From: Acetobacteraceae bacterium
GTDB taxonomy: Bacteria; Pseudomonadota; Alphaproteobacteria; Acetobacterales; Acetobacteraceae
Assembly (NCBI GenBank): GCA_947476855.1
Contig: CANJSR010000142.1
Location: 1-10,879 of the forward strand
Length of the DNA: 10,879 nucleotides
Reading direction: 5' to 3'
Within the stretch, counting starts at the first letter, position 1. Every line of letters begins with the position of its first letter. Under the pieces are notes generated by a model that was not told the origin of the DNA, did not search any database, and was given only the letters and a program-made list of their open reading frames with translations. Both the position numbers and the translations under genes were made by a program. Shown piece by piece: positions 1 through 5,773 of the stretch.

Positions 1-368
1 TAGCCGTCCCAGGGATCGATCCGCAGCACCGCGATCATGGCGGGCACGGAAACGATGTCGAGGAAGTCCTTCAGCCGGCAGGCCTGGATACGATCGATGG
101 AGACATCGACGTTGTCCCCCGTGAAACCACGCATGCCGACCGTCATGAATTGCGCGAGCCGGTCGATCATGATGTTCAGCGTCGGCATCCGATCGATGCC
201 GACCACCACGTCGCCGATCAAGGCTTCCAGCCCGCGCCGCTTCTGCGTGTCGTGTTCCGCCGGCGCGGCGTCGCCGAACAGGCTGTCGATGTCGCTCTGG
301 TCGAGCGAGCGTTCGACCGTGCCCCATTCGTCGGCGAGTTCGGCCGGGTCCTCGGTTGCGCCCGACAT
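1..368 (-). CDS. fliM: Flagellar motor switch protein FliM (5' part, runs off the left edge)
   Basis: FliM is the middle component of the cytoplasmic switch (C-ring); it binds phosphorylated CheY, FliG and FliN to set rotation direction. The first 122 residues are visible, read leftwards from the ATG at 368-366. Residues 22-31 (LDQSDIDSLF) match the family's N-terminal CheY-P binding motif (typically LSQDEIDALL). After an acidic linker comes the start of the middle CheC-like domain, including the stretch RLAQFMTVGMRGFTG at about 70-84. The C-terminal SpoA domain that pairs with FliN lies outside the window. The start is 2 nt after the fliL stop (TAG-CC-ATG), so the two genes are very probably cotranscribed and translationally coupled. 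No strong Shine-Dalgarno precedes the start. Identity rests on the motif, the sequence style and the fliL neighbour. Confidence 0.93.
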   Translation of the reverse strand, partial: MSGATEDPAELADEWGTVERSLDQSDIDSLFGDAAPAEHDTQKRRGLEALIGDVVVGIDRMPTLNIMIDRLAQFMTVGMRGFTGDNVDVSIDRIQACRLKDFLDIVSVPAMIAVLRIDPWDG

Positions 369-370
369 GG

Positions 371-895
371 CTACGCCACCACCAGGCTGGTCACGAGCAC
401 GTCGCGCACGACATCCGCGCCCAGCAGCAGGTTCAGCCGGCGGAACAGATCGCCGCGGATGCGGTCGATCGCCATGGCATTGTCGATATCATTGTCGCTG
501 AGCGTCCGCAGATAGGTCAGCAGCGCGTCGTAGACCCGCGGCGTCAGCAGATCGGCTGGCGGCAGTTCGGCGGTCGTCTTCATCAATTCAAGCGAAATGC
601 GGATGCGAAGCTGCCGACTCTGGCCGCCATTCGGCAGGGTCACCGACATTTCGGCCAGGTCGACGAACACCGGCCGGGGCGCGGTAGGGGCCGCAGGCTC
701 CTCATGTTTCGCAGCAGTCAGGCCAGCAACCTTCTCGGCCACGCCGGGTACCAGGAAATAGGCGCCGGCAGCGCCGCCACCCAGAATCACCGGGACGCCA
801 ATAAGGGCAAGGAGCAAGCCGAGCTTGCGCTTCTTCTTGGGAGGAGCGGCTTCCCCTTCGGGGGTTGCGGCTTCGGGGGTCGGTGCGTTCGCCAT
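371..895 (-). CDS. fliL: Flagellar basal body-associated protein FliL
   Basis: FliL is a single-pass inner-membrane protein that rings or supports the MotA/MotB stator and helps motor output. The 174-residue product has a short cytoplasmic tail with a basic stretch (PKKKRK, about 19-24), one transmembrane helix at about 25-48, and a periplasmic domain ending in the family-like pattern DLFRRLNLLLGADVVRDVLVTSLVVA-type C-terminus. I chose the ATG at 895-893 over an in-frame ATG 15 codons upstream, because AGGA lies about 6 nt before it and the upstream extension looks like leader. It is the first gene of the minus-strand unit, divergent from fliF, and is followed 2 nt later by fliM. Length is normal for the family. 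Confidence 0.93.
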   Translation of the reverse strand: MANAPTPEAATPEGEAAPPKKKRKLGLLLALIGVPVILGGGAAGAYFLVPGVAEKVAGLTAAKHEEPAAPTAPRPVFVDLAEMSVTLPNGGQSRQLRIRISLELMKTTAELPPADLLTPRVYDALLTYLRTLSDNDIDNAMAIDRIRGDLFRRLNLLLGADVVRDVLVTSLVVA

Positions 896-934
896 GATAT
901 TCCTAACTTCTTTAGAAGGGCGCGGCGTGATCCG

Positions 935-955
935 AGCCACCGGTTCGCGGTGGCT
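935..955. repeat. Perfect inverted repeat, 8-bp arms, in the fliL leader
   Basis: AGCCACCG (935-942) and CGGTGGCT (948-955) are perfect reverse complements separated by 5 nt (GTTCG). The element lies 40-60 bp upstream of the fliL start. It has no T-run on either strand, so it does not look like a rho-independent terminator. It could be an operator for a dimeric regulator or an RNA hairpin in the fliL 5' leader. Confidence 0.55.
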
Positions 956-1012
956 GTCTTCTGACGGGCCGGATCGATCCCGCGTAATCGATCATATAGC
1001 TCACTTTGCGAA

Positions 1013-1040
1013 TTGACGCCAGAGAGATTGTGAGTATAAC
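1013..1040 (+). promoter_or_regulatory. Sigma-70-like promoter for the fliF operon
   Basis: TTGACG (1013-1018, 5 of 6 to TTGACA) is followed by a 16-nt spacer and TATAAC (1035-1040, 5 of 6 to TATAAT). In DNA this GC-rich such a paired match is unlikely by chance. It faces fliF and would give a leader of roughly 55 nt. A housekeeping-type promoter would fit an early or middle flagellar operon, but the start site is inferred, not seen. Confidence 0.55.
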
Positions 1041-1062
1041 CCGCATCCGACCGACACCGACG

Positions 1063-1085
1063 GCAGGTGACGGAGCTCCACCTGC
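1063..1085 (+). repeat. Inverted repeat in the fliF 5' leader
   Basis: GCAGGTG (1063-1069) and CACCTGC (1079-1085) form a perfect 7-bp inverted repeat with a 9-nt spacer. The spacer and inner edge overlap an 8-bp palindrome GGAGCTCC (1072-1079), whose GGAG is the only Shine-Dalgarno-like sequence upstream of fliF. It lies 18 nt before the ATG, downstream of the putative promoter. It could act as a leader hairpin or an operator. Confidence 0.5.
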
Positions 1086-1103
1086 AGAAAGCAGTTTGCG
1101 AAC

Positions 1104-2789
1104 ATGGACACATTGGCCGGTCTGAAACAGGCGCTCGCGCGCATCGGGCTTGCGAAACCTGGCATGATGGGTGGGGCTGCGGCGGCGACGCTGCTGCTGC
1201 TGGCCTGGGTTGCCTCGTATTCGGGCGAATCCAAGGGACTCCTCTACGCGGGTCTCGATCTGGCAGAGTCTGCGAAAATCGGACAGAAGCTGGATGAGAT
1301 GAAGGTCCCCTACGAAGTGAAGGGCGATGGTTCATCCATCCTGGTCCCGGCCTCACAGGTCGGGCGCGTCCGGATGACGCTGGCGGCCTCGGGCCTGCCG
1401 AACCAATCCGGCGTCGGGTACGAGCTGCTCGACCAGCAATCGCCGATGAACATGACCTCGTTCATGCAGCGGGTGCAGCGTCTGCGCGCGCTGGAGGGCG
1501 AAATGGCCCGAACGATCGTCACCATGGGCGGAGTCCGCACCGCGCGGGTCCATATCGTGCTGCCGGAACGGGAATCCTTTGCGCGGGAAGCGCCGAAGGC
1601 CACCGCGTCGGTCGCCGTCACCATGAAGACGGGGACCGGTCGGCTCAGCCTGGCGCAGGCATCCGCCATCCGCCTGCTGGTTGCCGGCGCAGTGCCGGGC
1701 CTGTCGCAGGACAGTGTCACGGTCCTTGATTCAGCAGGCATCGTGATCGCGTCCGACAGCGCCGAGGCGATGATGTCCGGCCGCCTTTCGGAAATGAAGG
1801 CGACACGGGAACAGGGATTGCAGCGCGCGGTCACCGAGTTGCTCGAACCGTTGGTCGGTCGCGGCAAGGTCCGCGTCGTCGCCACGGTCGATCTGGAATC
1901 GGCGCGCGAAGTGTCGCGGGAAGAGAAGTTCGACCCGATGTCGCAGGTGGAGCGCTCAAAGCAGCTCCAGAACGACCAGGAGACCTCGGACGAGACCAAG
2001 CCGCGCGACCCGGTCTCGGTCGGCCAGAACCTGCCCAACCAGAACGCCCAGCAGGGTGACGGCACCGCCAAGACGTCGTCCTCCACGACCCGCAACGGCC
2101 AGACCATCAACTATGAGATCAGCTCGGTCCGCAGTGAGCGGATCCGGGAGCCGGGCGATGTCCGCCGCATGACCGTCGCCGTCCTGGTCGATGGCATCAA
2201 GGACGCGAACGGCGCGTTCCAGCCCCGGCCGGAGGAGGAGTTGGCTCGTTTCTCCGAGCTGGTGCAGGCCGGTGTCGGCTTTGATGCGAAACGTGGTGAC
2301 AGGGTCACGGTCGAGGCGATGCAGTTCCTGGCCGGAGAACCCCAGGGCGTTGTCGCGGACGCGGAGGCGATCACACCGATGTATTCGAACCTGCCTCTCA
2401 TGCTGGGCGCCGCCCTGGTGATCCTGCTGCTGGTCGGCGGCTTCCTGGTCATGCAGATGCGCAGCCGCCACAAGCTGGAACTCGCCCGCGTCGGTGGCAC
2501 GCTCACCACCGTCATGCCCGGCGGGCAGCAGATGGTCGTCGCGGCGGGTGGCACGACCACCACAACCCTGGCCGCCCTGTCCCCCGAGCAGCGCCTGACC
2601 GCGTTGCAGCTCGCGGGGGCCGAAGGTCCGATCTCGCTCGACGCTCAGGCGCTGGCGATCGAGGACCGGGTTGAAGGTGACCCGGCCCAGAGTGATCTGC
2701 CGCTGCTCGCCCTGTTCGACCTGGTCGACTCGCGCCCCGATGAAGCGCTGGCCGTGATCCGGTCCTGGATTGATGGGCGTGACGCGTGA
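1104..2789 (+). CDS. fliF: Flagellar MS-ring protein FliF
   Basis: FliF builds the inner-membrane MS ring, the base on which switch, rod and export gate assemble. The 561-residue product has the family layout: a first transmembrane helix at about 20-40, the ring-building (YscJ/FliF-type) region with SGLPNQSGVGYELLD and RVQRLRALEGEMARTI at about 96-138, a periplasmic half with a polar low-complexity stretch at about 290-335, a second transmembrane helix at about 430-452, and a cytoplasmic tail. The tail ends in DEALAVIRSWI, the typical FliG-binding element. The ATG at 1104 has no good Shine-Dalgarno; the only GGAG is 28 nt upstream inside a leader inverted repeat. The stop overlaps the fliH start (TGATG). 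Its usual partner fliG is not next to it but four genes downstream. Confidence 0.97.
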   Translation: MDTLAGLKQALARIGLAKPGMMGGAAAATLLLLAWVASYSGESKGLLYAGLDLAESAKIGQKLDEMKVPYEVKGDGSSILVPASQVGRVRMTLAASGLPNQSGVGYELLDQQSPMNMTSFMQRVQRLRALEGEMARTIVTMGGVRTARVHIVLPERESFAREAPKATASVAVTMKTGTGRLSLAQASAIRLLVAGAVPGLSQDSVTVLDSAGIVIASDSAEAMMSGRLSEMKATREQGLQRAVTELLEPLVGRGKVRVVATVDLESAREVSREEKFDPMSQVERSKQLQNDQETSDETKPRDPVSVGQNLPNQNAQQGDGTAKTSSSTTRNGQTINYEISSVRSERIREPGDVRRMTVAVLVDGIKDANGAFQPRPEEELARFSELVQAGVGFDAKRGDRVTVEAMQFLAGEPQGVVADAEAITPMYSNLPLMLGAALVILLLVGGFLVMQMRSRHKLELARVGGTLTTVMPGGQQMVVAAGGTTTTTLAALSPEQRLTALQLAGAEGPISLDAQALAIEDRVEGDPAQSDLPLLALFDLVDSRPDEALAVIRSWIDGRDA

Positions 2790-3442
2790 TGCGCCCCTTT
2801 GTCCCGCCCGCCCTGCGCTCCTTCGATCCGCCCGTGACCGACACGGCACCGCCGGACGACCACTCGCCGATCCACGACGCGGCCTTCGCCGAGGGCCACG
2901 ACGCCGGCCTGCGGGCGGGTCACGCGGCGGGTGTCGCCGAGGGGGAAGCCCGGATGCGCGCCAAGGCCGACGCCGAGATCGCCGAACTCCGCACCCACCT
3001 CGACCGCCAGGCTGCTCGGCAGGCGGTCGCGGCCGGGCTGACCCGTCTGGTGGAACAGCGCGATGCCGACGTCAGCGCCCTGGCCGCGGCCGCTCGTGCC
3101 GCTTTGGCCGAGGCGTTGCAGGGCATCTTCCCGGTGTTCCTGCGCACCGCCATGGGCGCGGAGGTCGCGGCGCTGCTGGCCGATGCCGCCGGCGCCCATG
3201 CCGCCGAACAACTGAAACTGCGCGCGGCCCCGGCCACGATCGATGCCGTCCGCGCCCAGTCCCTGCCGGATGAATTGCTGGCCCGGATCACGTTCGAGCC
3301 GGTGCCGGACCGTCCGCCCGGTTGGGCCGACATCGCCTGGACAGGCGGTGGCCTGACCTTCGATCCCGACGCCCTGCTCTGGCAGGTCACCGATCTGCTT
3401 TCCTATCCCATTGCGAAAATCAAGGATTCAACCTATGAGTGA
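2789..3442 (+). CDS. fliH: Flagellar export stator/assembly protein FliH
   Basis: FliH binds the export ATPase FliI, holds it at the C-ring through FliN, and restrains its activity. This family is poorly conserved, so the call rests on features. Glycines at residues 36, 40, 44, 48 and 52 give the uninterrupted GxxxG repeat that is a FliH hallmark, followed by a charged helical stretch (about 55-105) and a C-terminal domain containing FEPVPDRPPGWADIAWTGGG (about 169-188). The 217-residue length fits. The ATG at 2789 overlaps the fliF stop by one base (TGATG); a GTG one codon earlier (2786) is the alternative. The 3' end overlaps fliN by 8 nt. fliI and fliJ are not in the window. In some alphaproteobacteria this gene is called flbE. 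Confidence 0.87.
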   Translation: MRPFVPPALRSFDPPVTDTAPPDDHSPIHDAAFAEGHDAGLRAGHAAGVAEGEARMRAKADAEIAELRTHLDRQAARQAVAAGLTRLVEQRDADVSALAAAARAALAEALQGIFPVFLRTAMGAEVAALLADAAGAHAAEQLKLRAAPATIDAVRAQSLPDELLARITFEPVPDRPPGWADIAWTGGGLTFDPDALLWQVTDLLSYPIAKIKDSTYE

Positions 3443-3710
3443 CTCGGCCATTGCCACCAACGAAGACCGCCTCGCCTCGGTCATGGACATCCCGGTCACC
3501 CTGACCGTGGTCCTGGGGGAGAAGACGATCCCCCTGGGCAAGCTCTACGCGCTCAGCCGCGGTTCCGTCATCGAGATGGACCGCAAGGTCGGCGAACTGG
3601 TGGAAATCTTCGTCAACAGCCGCCTGGTGGCGCGGGGTGAGGTGCAGTTGACCGATGACGGTCGCCTGGCCGTCTCCCTGTCCGAAGTCGCATCAGCCGG
3701 CACTGTTTGA
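3435..3710 (+). CDS. fliN: Flagellar motor switch protein FliN
   Basis: FliN forms the lower C-ring with FliM and docks FliH-FliI. The 91-residue product is almost entirely a SpoA (surface presentation of antigens) domain: MDIPVTLTVVLGEKTIPLG at about 17-35, then SRGSVIEMDRKVGELVEIFVN with the conserved turn, and ARGEV at about 66-70. The N-terminal extension before the domain is only about 16 residues, shorter than in enteric FliN. The ATG at 3435 overlaps the fliH end by 8 nt and has AAGG 9-10 nt upstream; an in-frame start 8 codons earlier lies deep in fliH and is less likely. The TGA stop contributes to the fliP ribosome binding site (TGAGG). Confidence 0.95.
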   Translation: MSDSAIATNEDRLASVMDIPVTLTVVLGEKTIPLGKLYALSRGSVIEMDRKVGELVEIFVNSRLVARGEVQLTDDGRLAVSLSEVASAGTV

Positions 3711-3718
3711 GGCATCCC

Positions 3719-4579
3719 ATGACAATCCGGACCGGCAGAATGCCGAACCATTTGCGCGTGGCAGTGATCGCGGCAGGGCTGATCGCCCTGCTGCCGGCCG
3801 CCGCCGGGGCACAGAACGTGTCCCTCTCGCTCTCCCCCACCGGCGGCGAGAGTTTTGCCACCAACGCCGTCGGCATCCTGGCGCTGACTTCGATCCTGGC
3901 CCTCGCGCCTGGCCTGCTGATGGTCGGCACCGCCTTCACGCGGCTGGTCATCGTGCTGTCCATGCTGCGCATGGCGCTGGGGTTGCAGCAGACGCCGCCC
4001 AACAGCGTGATCATCGCCCTGTCGCTGTTCCTGACCGGCACGATCATGGCGCCGGCGTTCGAGACAGCCTACCGCGAGGCCGTGGTGCCGATGCTGAACG
4101 GCGCGATTTCCGAGGAAGTCGCGCTGGAAAAGGCGGTGAAGCCGTTCCGCGCCTTCATGGAAGCGAACACGAGCGACAAGGACCTCGCGCTGTTCATTGA
4201 CCTGACCGGCTGGAAGCCGCCGGCGGTCGATCCGACGGCGACGGGCGACACGGCGCGGGAGGAACGGGCCACCCCGATCCCCGCCCTGAAGCAGGCGAAC
4301 CCGGGCGCCGTCTCCGTTTCCGCCCGTGCCCAGGTGCCGCTGCACACGCTCTGTTCCGCGTTCCTGGTGAGTGAACTGTCGAAGGCGTTCCAGATCGGCT
4401 TCCTGCTGTTCCTGCCGTTCCTGGTCATCGACATGGCGGTGTCGGCCATCCTGATGGGCATGGGCATGATGATGCTGCCCCCGGTGGTCGTCAGCCTGCC
4501 CTTCAAACTGATCTTCTTCGTGCTCGTCGGCGGTTGGGAACTGGTCGCGGGCTCGCTTGTCCGGAGTTTCTCGGCATGA
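3719..4579 (+). CDS. fliP: Flagellar export gate membrane protein FliP
   Basis: FliP is a core subunit of the FliP-FliQ-FliR export gate inside the MS ring. The 286-residue product starts with a cleavable signal peptide (basic GRMPNHLR, hydrophobic core to about 28, probable cleavage after AGA at 31), as is usual for FliP. It then has transmembrane segments around LTSILALAPGLLMVGTAF and the strongly conserved C-terminal block SELSKAFQIGFLLFLPFLVI followed by MGMGMMMLPPVVVSLPFKL. The loop before that block (about 161-210) is longer than in enteric FliP by roughly 25-30 residues. The ATG at 3719 is preceded by GAGG at a 6-nt spacing; a TTG at 3707 is an inferior alternative. fliQ and fliR are absent nearby. 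The stop overlaps fliG as ATGA. Confidence 0.97.
   Translation: MTIRTGRMPNHLRVAVIAAGLIALLPAAAGAQNVSLSLSPTGGESFATNAVGILALTSILALAPGLLMVGTAFTRLVIVLSMLRMALGLQQTPPNSVIIALSLFLTGTIMAPAFETAYREAVVPMLNGAISEEVALEKAVKPFRAFMEANTSDKDLALFIDLTGWKPPAVDPTATGDTAREERATPIPALKQANPGAVSVSARAQVPLHTLCSAFLVSELSKAFQIGFLLFLPFLVIDMAVSAILMGMGMMMLPPVVVSLPFKLIFFVLVGGWELVAGSLVRSFSA
3733..3745 (+). repeat. 13-nt hairpin near the fliP start, shared with flgI
   Basis: CGGCAGAATGCCG is a perfect inverted repeat (5-bp stem, GAA loop) at +15 to +27 of fliP. The identical 13 nt occur at the same offset in flgI (10617-10629). It encodes part of the signal-peptide n-region (GRMP) and contains an internal in-frame ATG. Confidence 0.55.
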
Positions 4580-5667
4580 CCGCCACCGAAGCAAGAACCG
4601 ACGTCGCCAAGCCCGACCCCTGGACCCCGAAGACACGGGGCCAGGCCCCCGCCGCCAACGCGCGCGGGAAGTCCCAGACCGTGGACAAGGCCGCCATCAT
4701 CATCATGGCGCTGGACGATACGCGGTCCAAGCAGCTGGTCTCCCGCCTTGGGGAAGACGAACTGCGCCGGCTGTCGACGGCGATGGCCCGCATGGGGCGC
4801 GCCAACCTCCATGCCGTGGAGGAGACGATCGCCGAGTTTCGCGCCGAAATCGGCCGGACGTGCAACATCGTGGGCGGGATGGCGGCGGCCGAGAAGATGC
4901 TCCGCCAGATGCTGCCGCCCGATAAGGTGGCCGAGATCATGGACGAGATCCGTGGCCCGGACGGCAAGAACATCTGGGAGAAGCTGGCCCATCTGCAACC
5001 GCAGACACTCGCCGGCTACCTGCGGAACGAATACCCGCAGACCGCGGCGGTGATCCTGACCAAGCTGCCGACCGTGCAGGCGGCCAAGGTGCTGCGCTTC
5101 CTGCCCAACCGTATCGGCGCCGACATCGCGCTGCGGATGGTGCGGATGAACAGCGTCCAGCGCTCGGTCCTGACGGATATCGAGGAGACGCTGAAGCGCG
5201 AGTTCACCAGCGAGCTGTCGCGCGCCACCGAACGGGACAGCACGTCCATCGTGGCCGAGATGCTGAACCGGTCCGAGCAGGACGTCGTCGACCGCATCCT
5301 CGCCGCGCTGGAGGAAAAGGAGCCGCAGGCCGCCGCCCGCATCCGCCGCATCATGTTCACGTTCGAGGATCTGCGCCGCATCGACCCGATGACCTTCGGC
5401 CTGCTGATCGCGGAAATCCCGCCCGAGAAGCTGCCGATCGCGCTGGCCAATGCCTCGGAAGACCTGCGGGCGCTGTTCTTCTCGAAGATGTCCGAACGCG
5501 CGCGGAAGATGCTGGAGGAGGAGATGGAGAGCATGGTCCCGCCGCGCCGCAAGCAGATCGAGGAGGCGCAGTCCGAGATCATCGGCACCGCCAAGCGCCT
5601 GATCGACGAAGGCCGGATCGTGGTGCTCGAGCTCGAGGAAGAGCCGGCGCAGGATGTCGAGTTCTGA
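4576..5667 (+). CDS. fliG: Flagellar motor switch protein FliG
   Basis: FliG sits on FliF and carries the charged surface that takes torque from the MotA stator. The 363-residue product shows all three domains: an N-terminal FliF-binding part (DKAAIIIMALDD, 37-48), the middle FliM-binding domain with the EHPQ-type motif seen here as EYPQ (152-155), the MFTF motif (260-263), and the torque helix SERARKMLEEEM (306-317), whose Arg and acidic pair match the known motor charges. PPRRKQIEEAQ follows. A Pro/Ala-rich tail of about 35 residues precedes the first domain. The ATG at 4576 forms an ATGA overlap with fliP and has GGAG 9 nt upstream; an in-frame start 14 codons earlier would be inside fliP and lacks support. 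Being next to fliP and motB rather than fliF is unusual. Confidence 0.97.
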   Translation: MTATEARTDVAKPDPWTPKTRGQAPAANARGKSQTVDKAAIIIMALDDTRSKQLVSRLGEDELRRLSTAMARMGRANLHAVEETIAEFRAEIGRTCNIVGGMAAAEKMLRQMLPPDKVAEIMDEIRGPDGKNIWEKLAHLQPQTLAGYLRNEYPQTAAVILTKLPTVQAAKVLRFLPNRIGADIALRMVRMNSVQRSVLTDIEETLKREFTSELSRATERDSTSIVAEMLNRSEQDVVDRILAALEEKEPQAAARIRRIMFTFEDLRRIDPMTFGLLIAEIPPEKLPIALANASEDLRALFFSKMSERARKMLEEEMESMVPPRRKQIEEAQSEIIGTAKRLIDEGRIVVLELEEEPAQDVEF

Positions 5668-5672
5668 GGAGG
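5666..5672 (+). promoter_or_regulatory. Strong Shine-Dalgarno upstream of the small ORF
   Basis: GAGGAGG lies 5 nt before the ATG at 5678 and overlaps the end of the fliG stop codon. It is the strongest ribosome binding site in the window, yet it is about 97 nt from motB and in a different frame from it. It therefore argues that translation really starts at 5678. Confidence 0.6.
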
Positions 5673-5677
5673 CGACC

Positions 5678-5773
5678 ATGATCGTGCGAAAAACCACCTC
5701 ATTCGCCTTGTATGCGAAATGTGAACAGACTATTGTGCCGGTCCACAGCCCGTTGCGAGCAGACGCGCCATGA
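5678..5773 (+). CDS. Possible 31-residue small protein or leader peptide between fliG and motB
   Basis: An ORF of 31 codons plus stop fills the whole fliG-motB gap. It has an ideal Shine-Dalgarno (GAGGAGG, 5-nt spacing) and its TGA overlaps the motB ATG (ATGA), so it looks built for translational coupling. The peptide begins MIVRKTTSFALYAKCEQTIV and ends SPLRADAP; it has a basic start, one Cys and no clear membrane helix. I do not recognise it. The stretch 5668-5769 is about 57% GC, lower than the genes on either side, so it may be a leader whose translation feeds ribosomes to motB, which lacks a good site of its own. It could also be a relic of a lost gene, or a chance ORF. Confidence 0.45.
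   Translation: MIVRKTTSFALYAKCEQTIVPVHSPLRADAP

Larger units (their letters stand above)
896..1103. promoter_or_regulatory. Divergent fliL / fliF intergenic regulatory region
   Basis: This 208-bp stretch is the only long non-coding region in the window and must drive both the fliL-fliM unit (leftwards) and the fliF operon (rightwards). It has lower GC than the coding parts. It contains a sigma-70-like promoter facing fliF (1013-1040), an 8-bp perfect inverted repeat on the fliL side (935-955), a 7-bp inverted repeat in the fliF leader (1063-1085) and a 10-bp palindrome GGATCGATCC (971-980). For the leftward direction I see only a weak minus 10-like TATGAT (complement of 993-998) without a good minus 35. 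No sigma-54 element with correct GG-N10-GC spacing was found. Confidence 0.75.

Noticed and set aside
971..980. Perfect 10-bp palindrome GGATCGATCC in the fliL/fliF region
   Set aside because: The same 10 bp also occur inside fliM (about 12-21), and GATC/CGAT-rich words are common here, so it is not specific evidence for an operator.
1061..1099. Possible sigma-54 promoter (GGC ... GC) before fliF
   Set aside because: The GG-to-GC spacing is off (11 rather than 10 nt), and the TTTGC at 1095-1099 has no GG at the minus 24 position and lies too near the start codon.
2786..2788. GTG as the fliH start
   Set aside because: The adjacent ATG at 2789 gives the common TGATG stop-start overlap with fliF and changes the protein by only one residue.
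5708..5736. TTGTAT-N17-TATTGT as an internal promoter for motB
   Set aside because: Only 3 of 6 and 4 of 6 matches to consensus; it lies in an AT-richer stretch where this can arise by chance.
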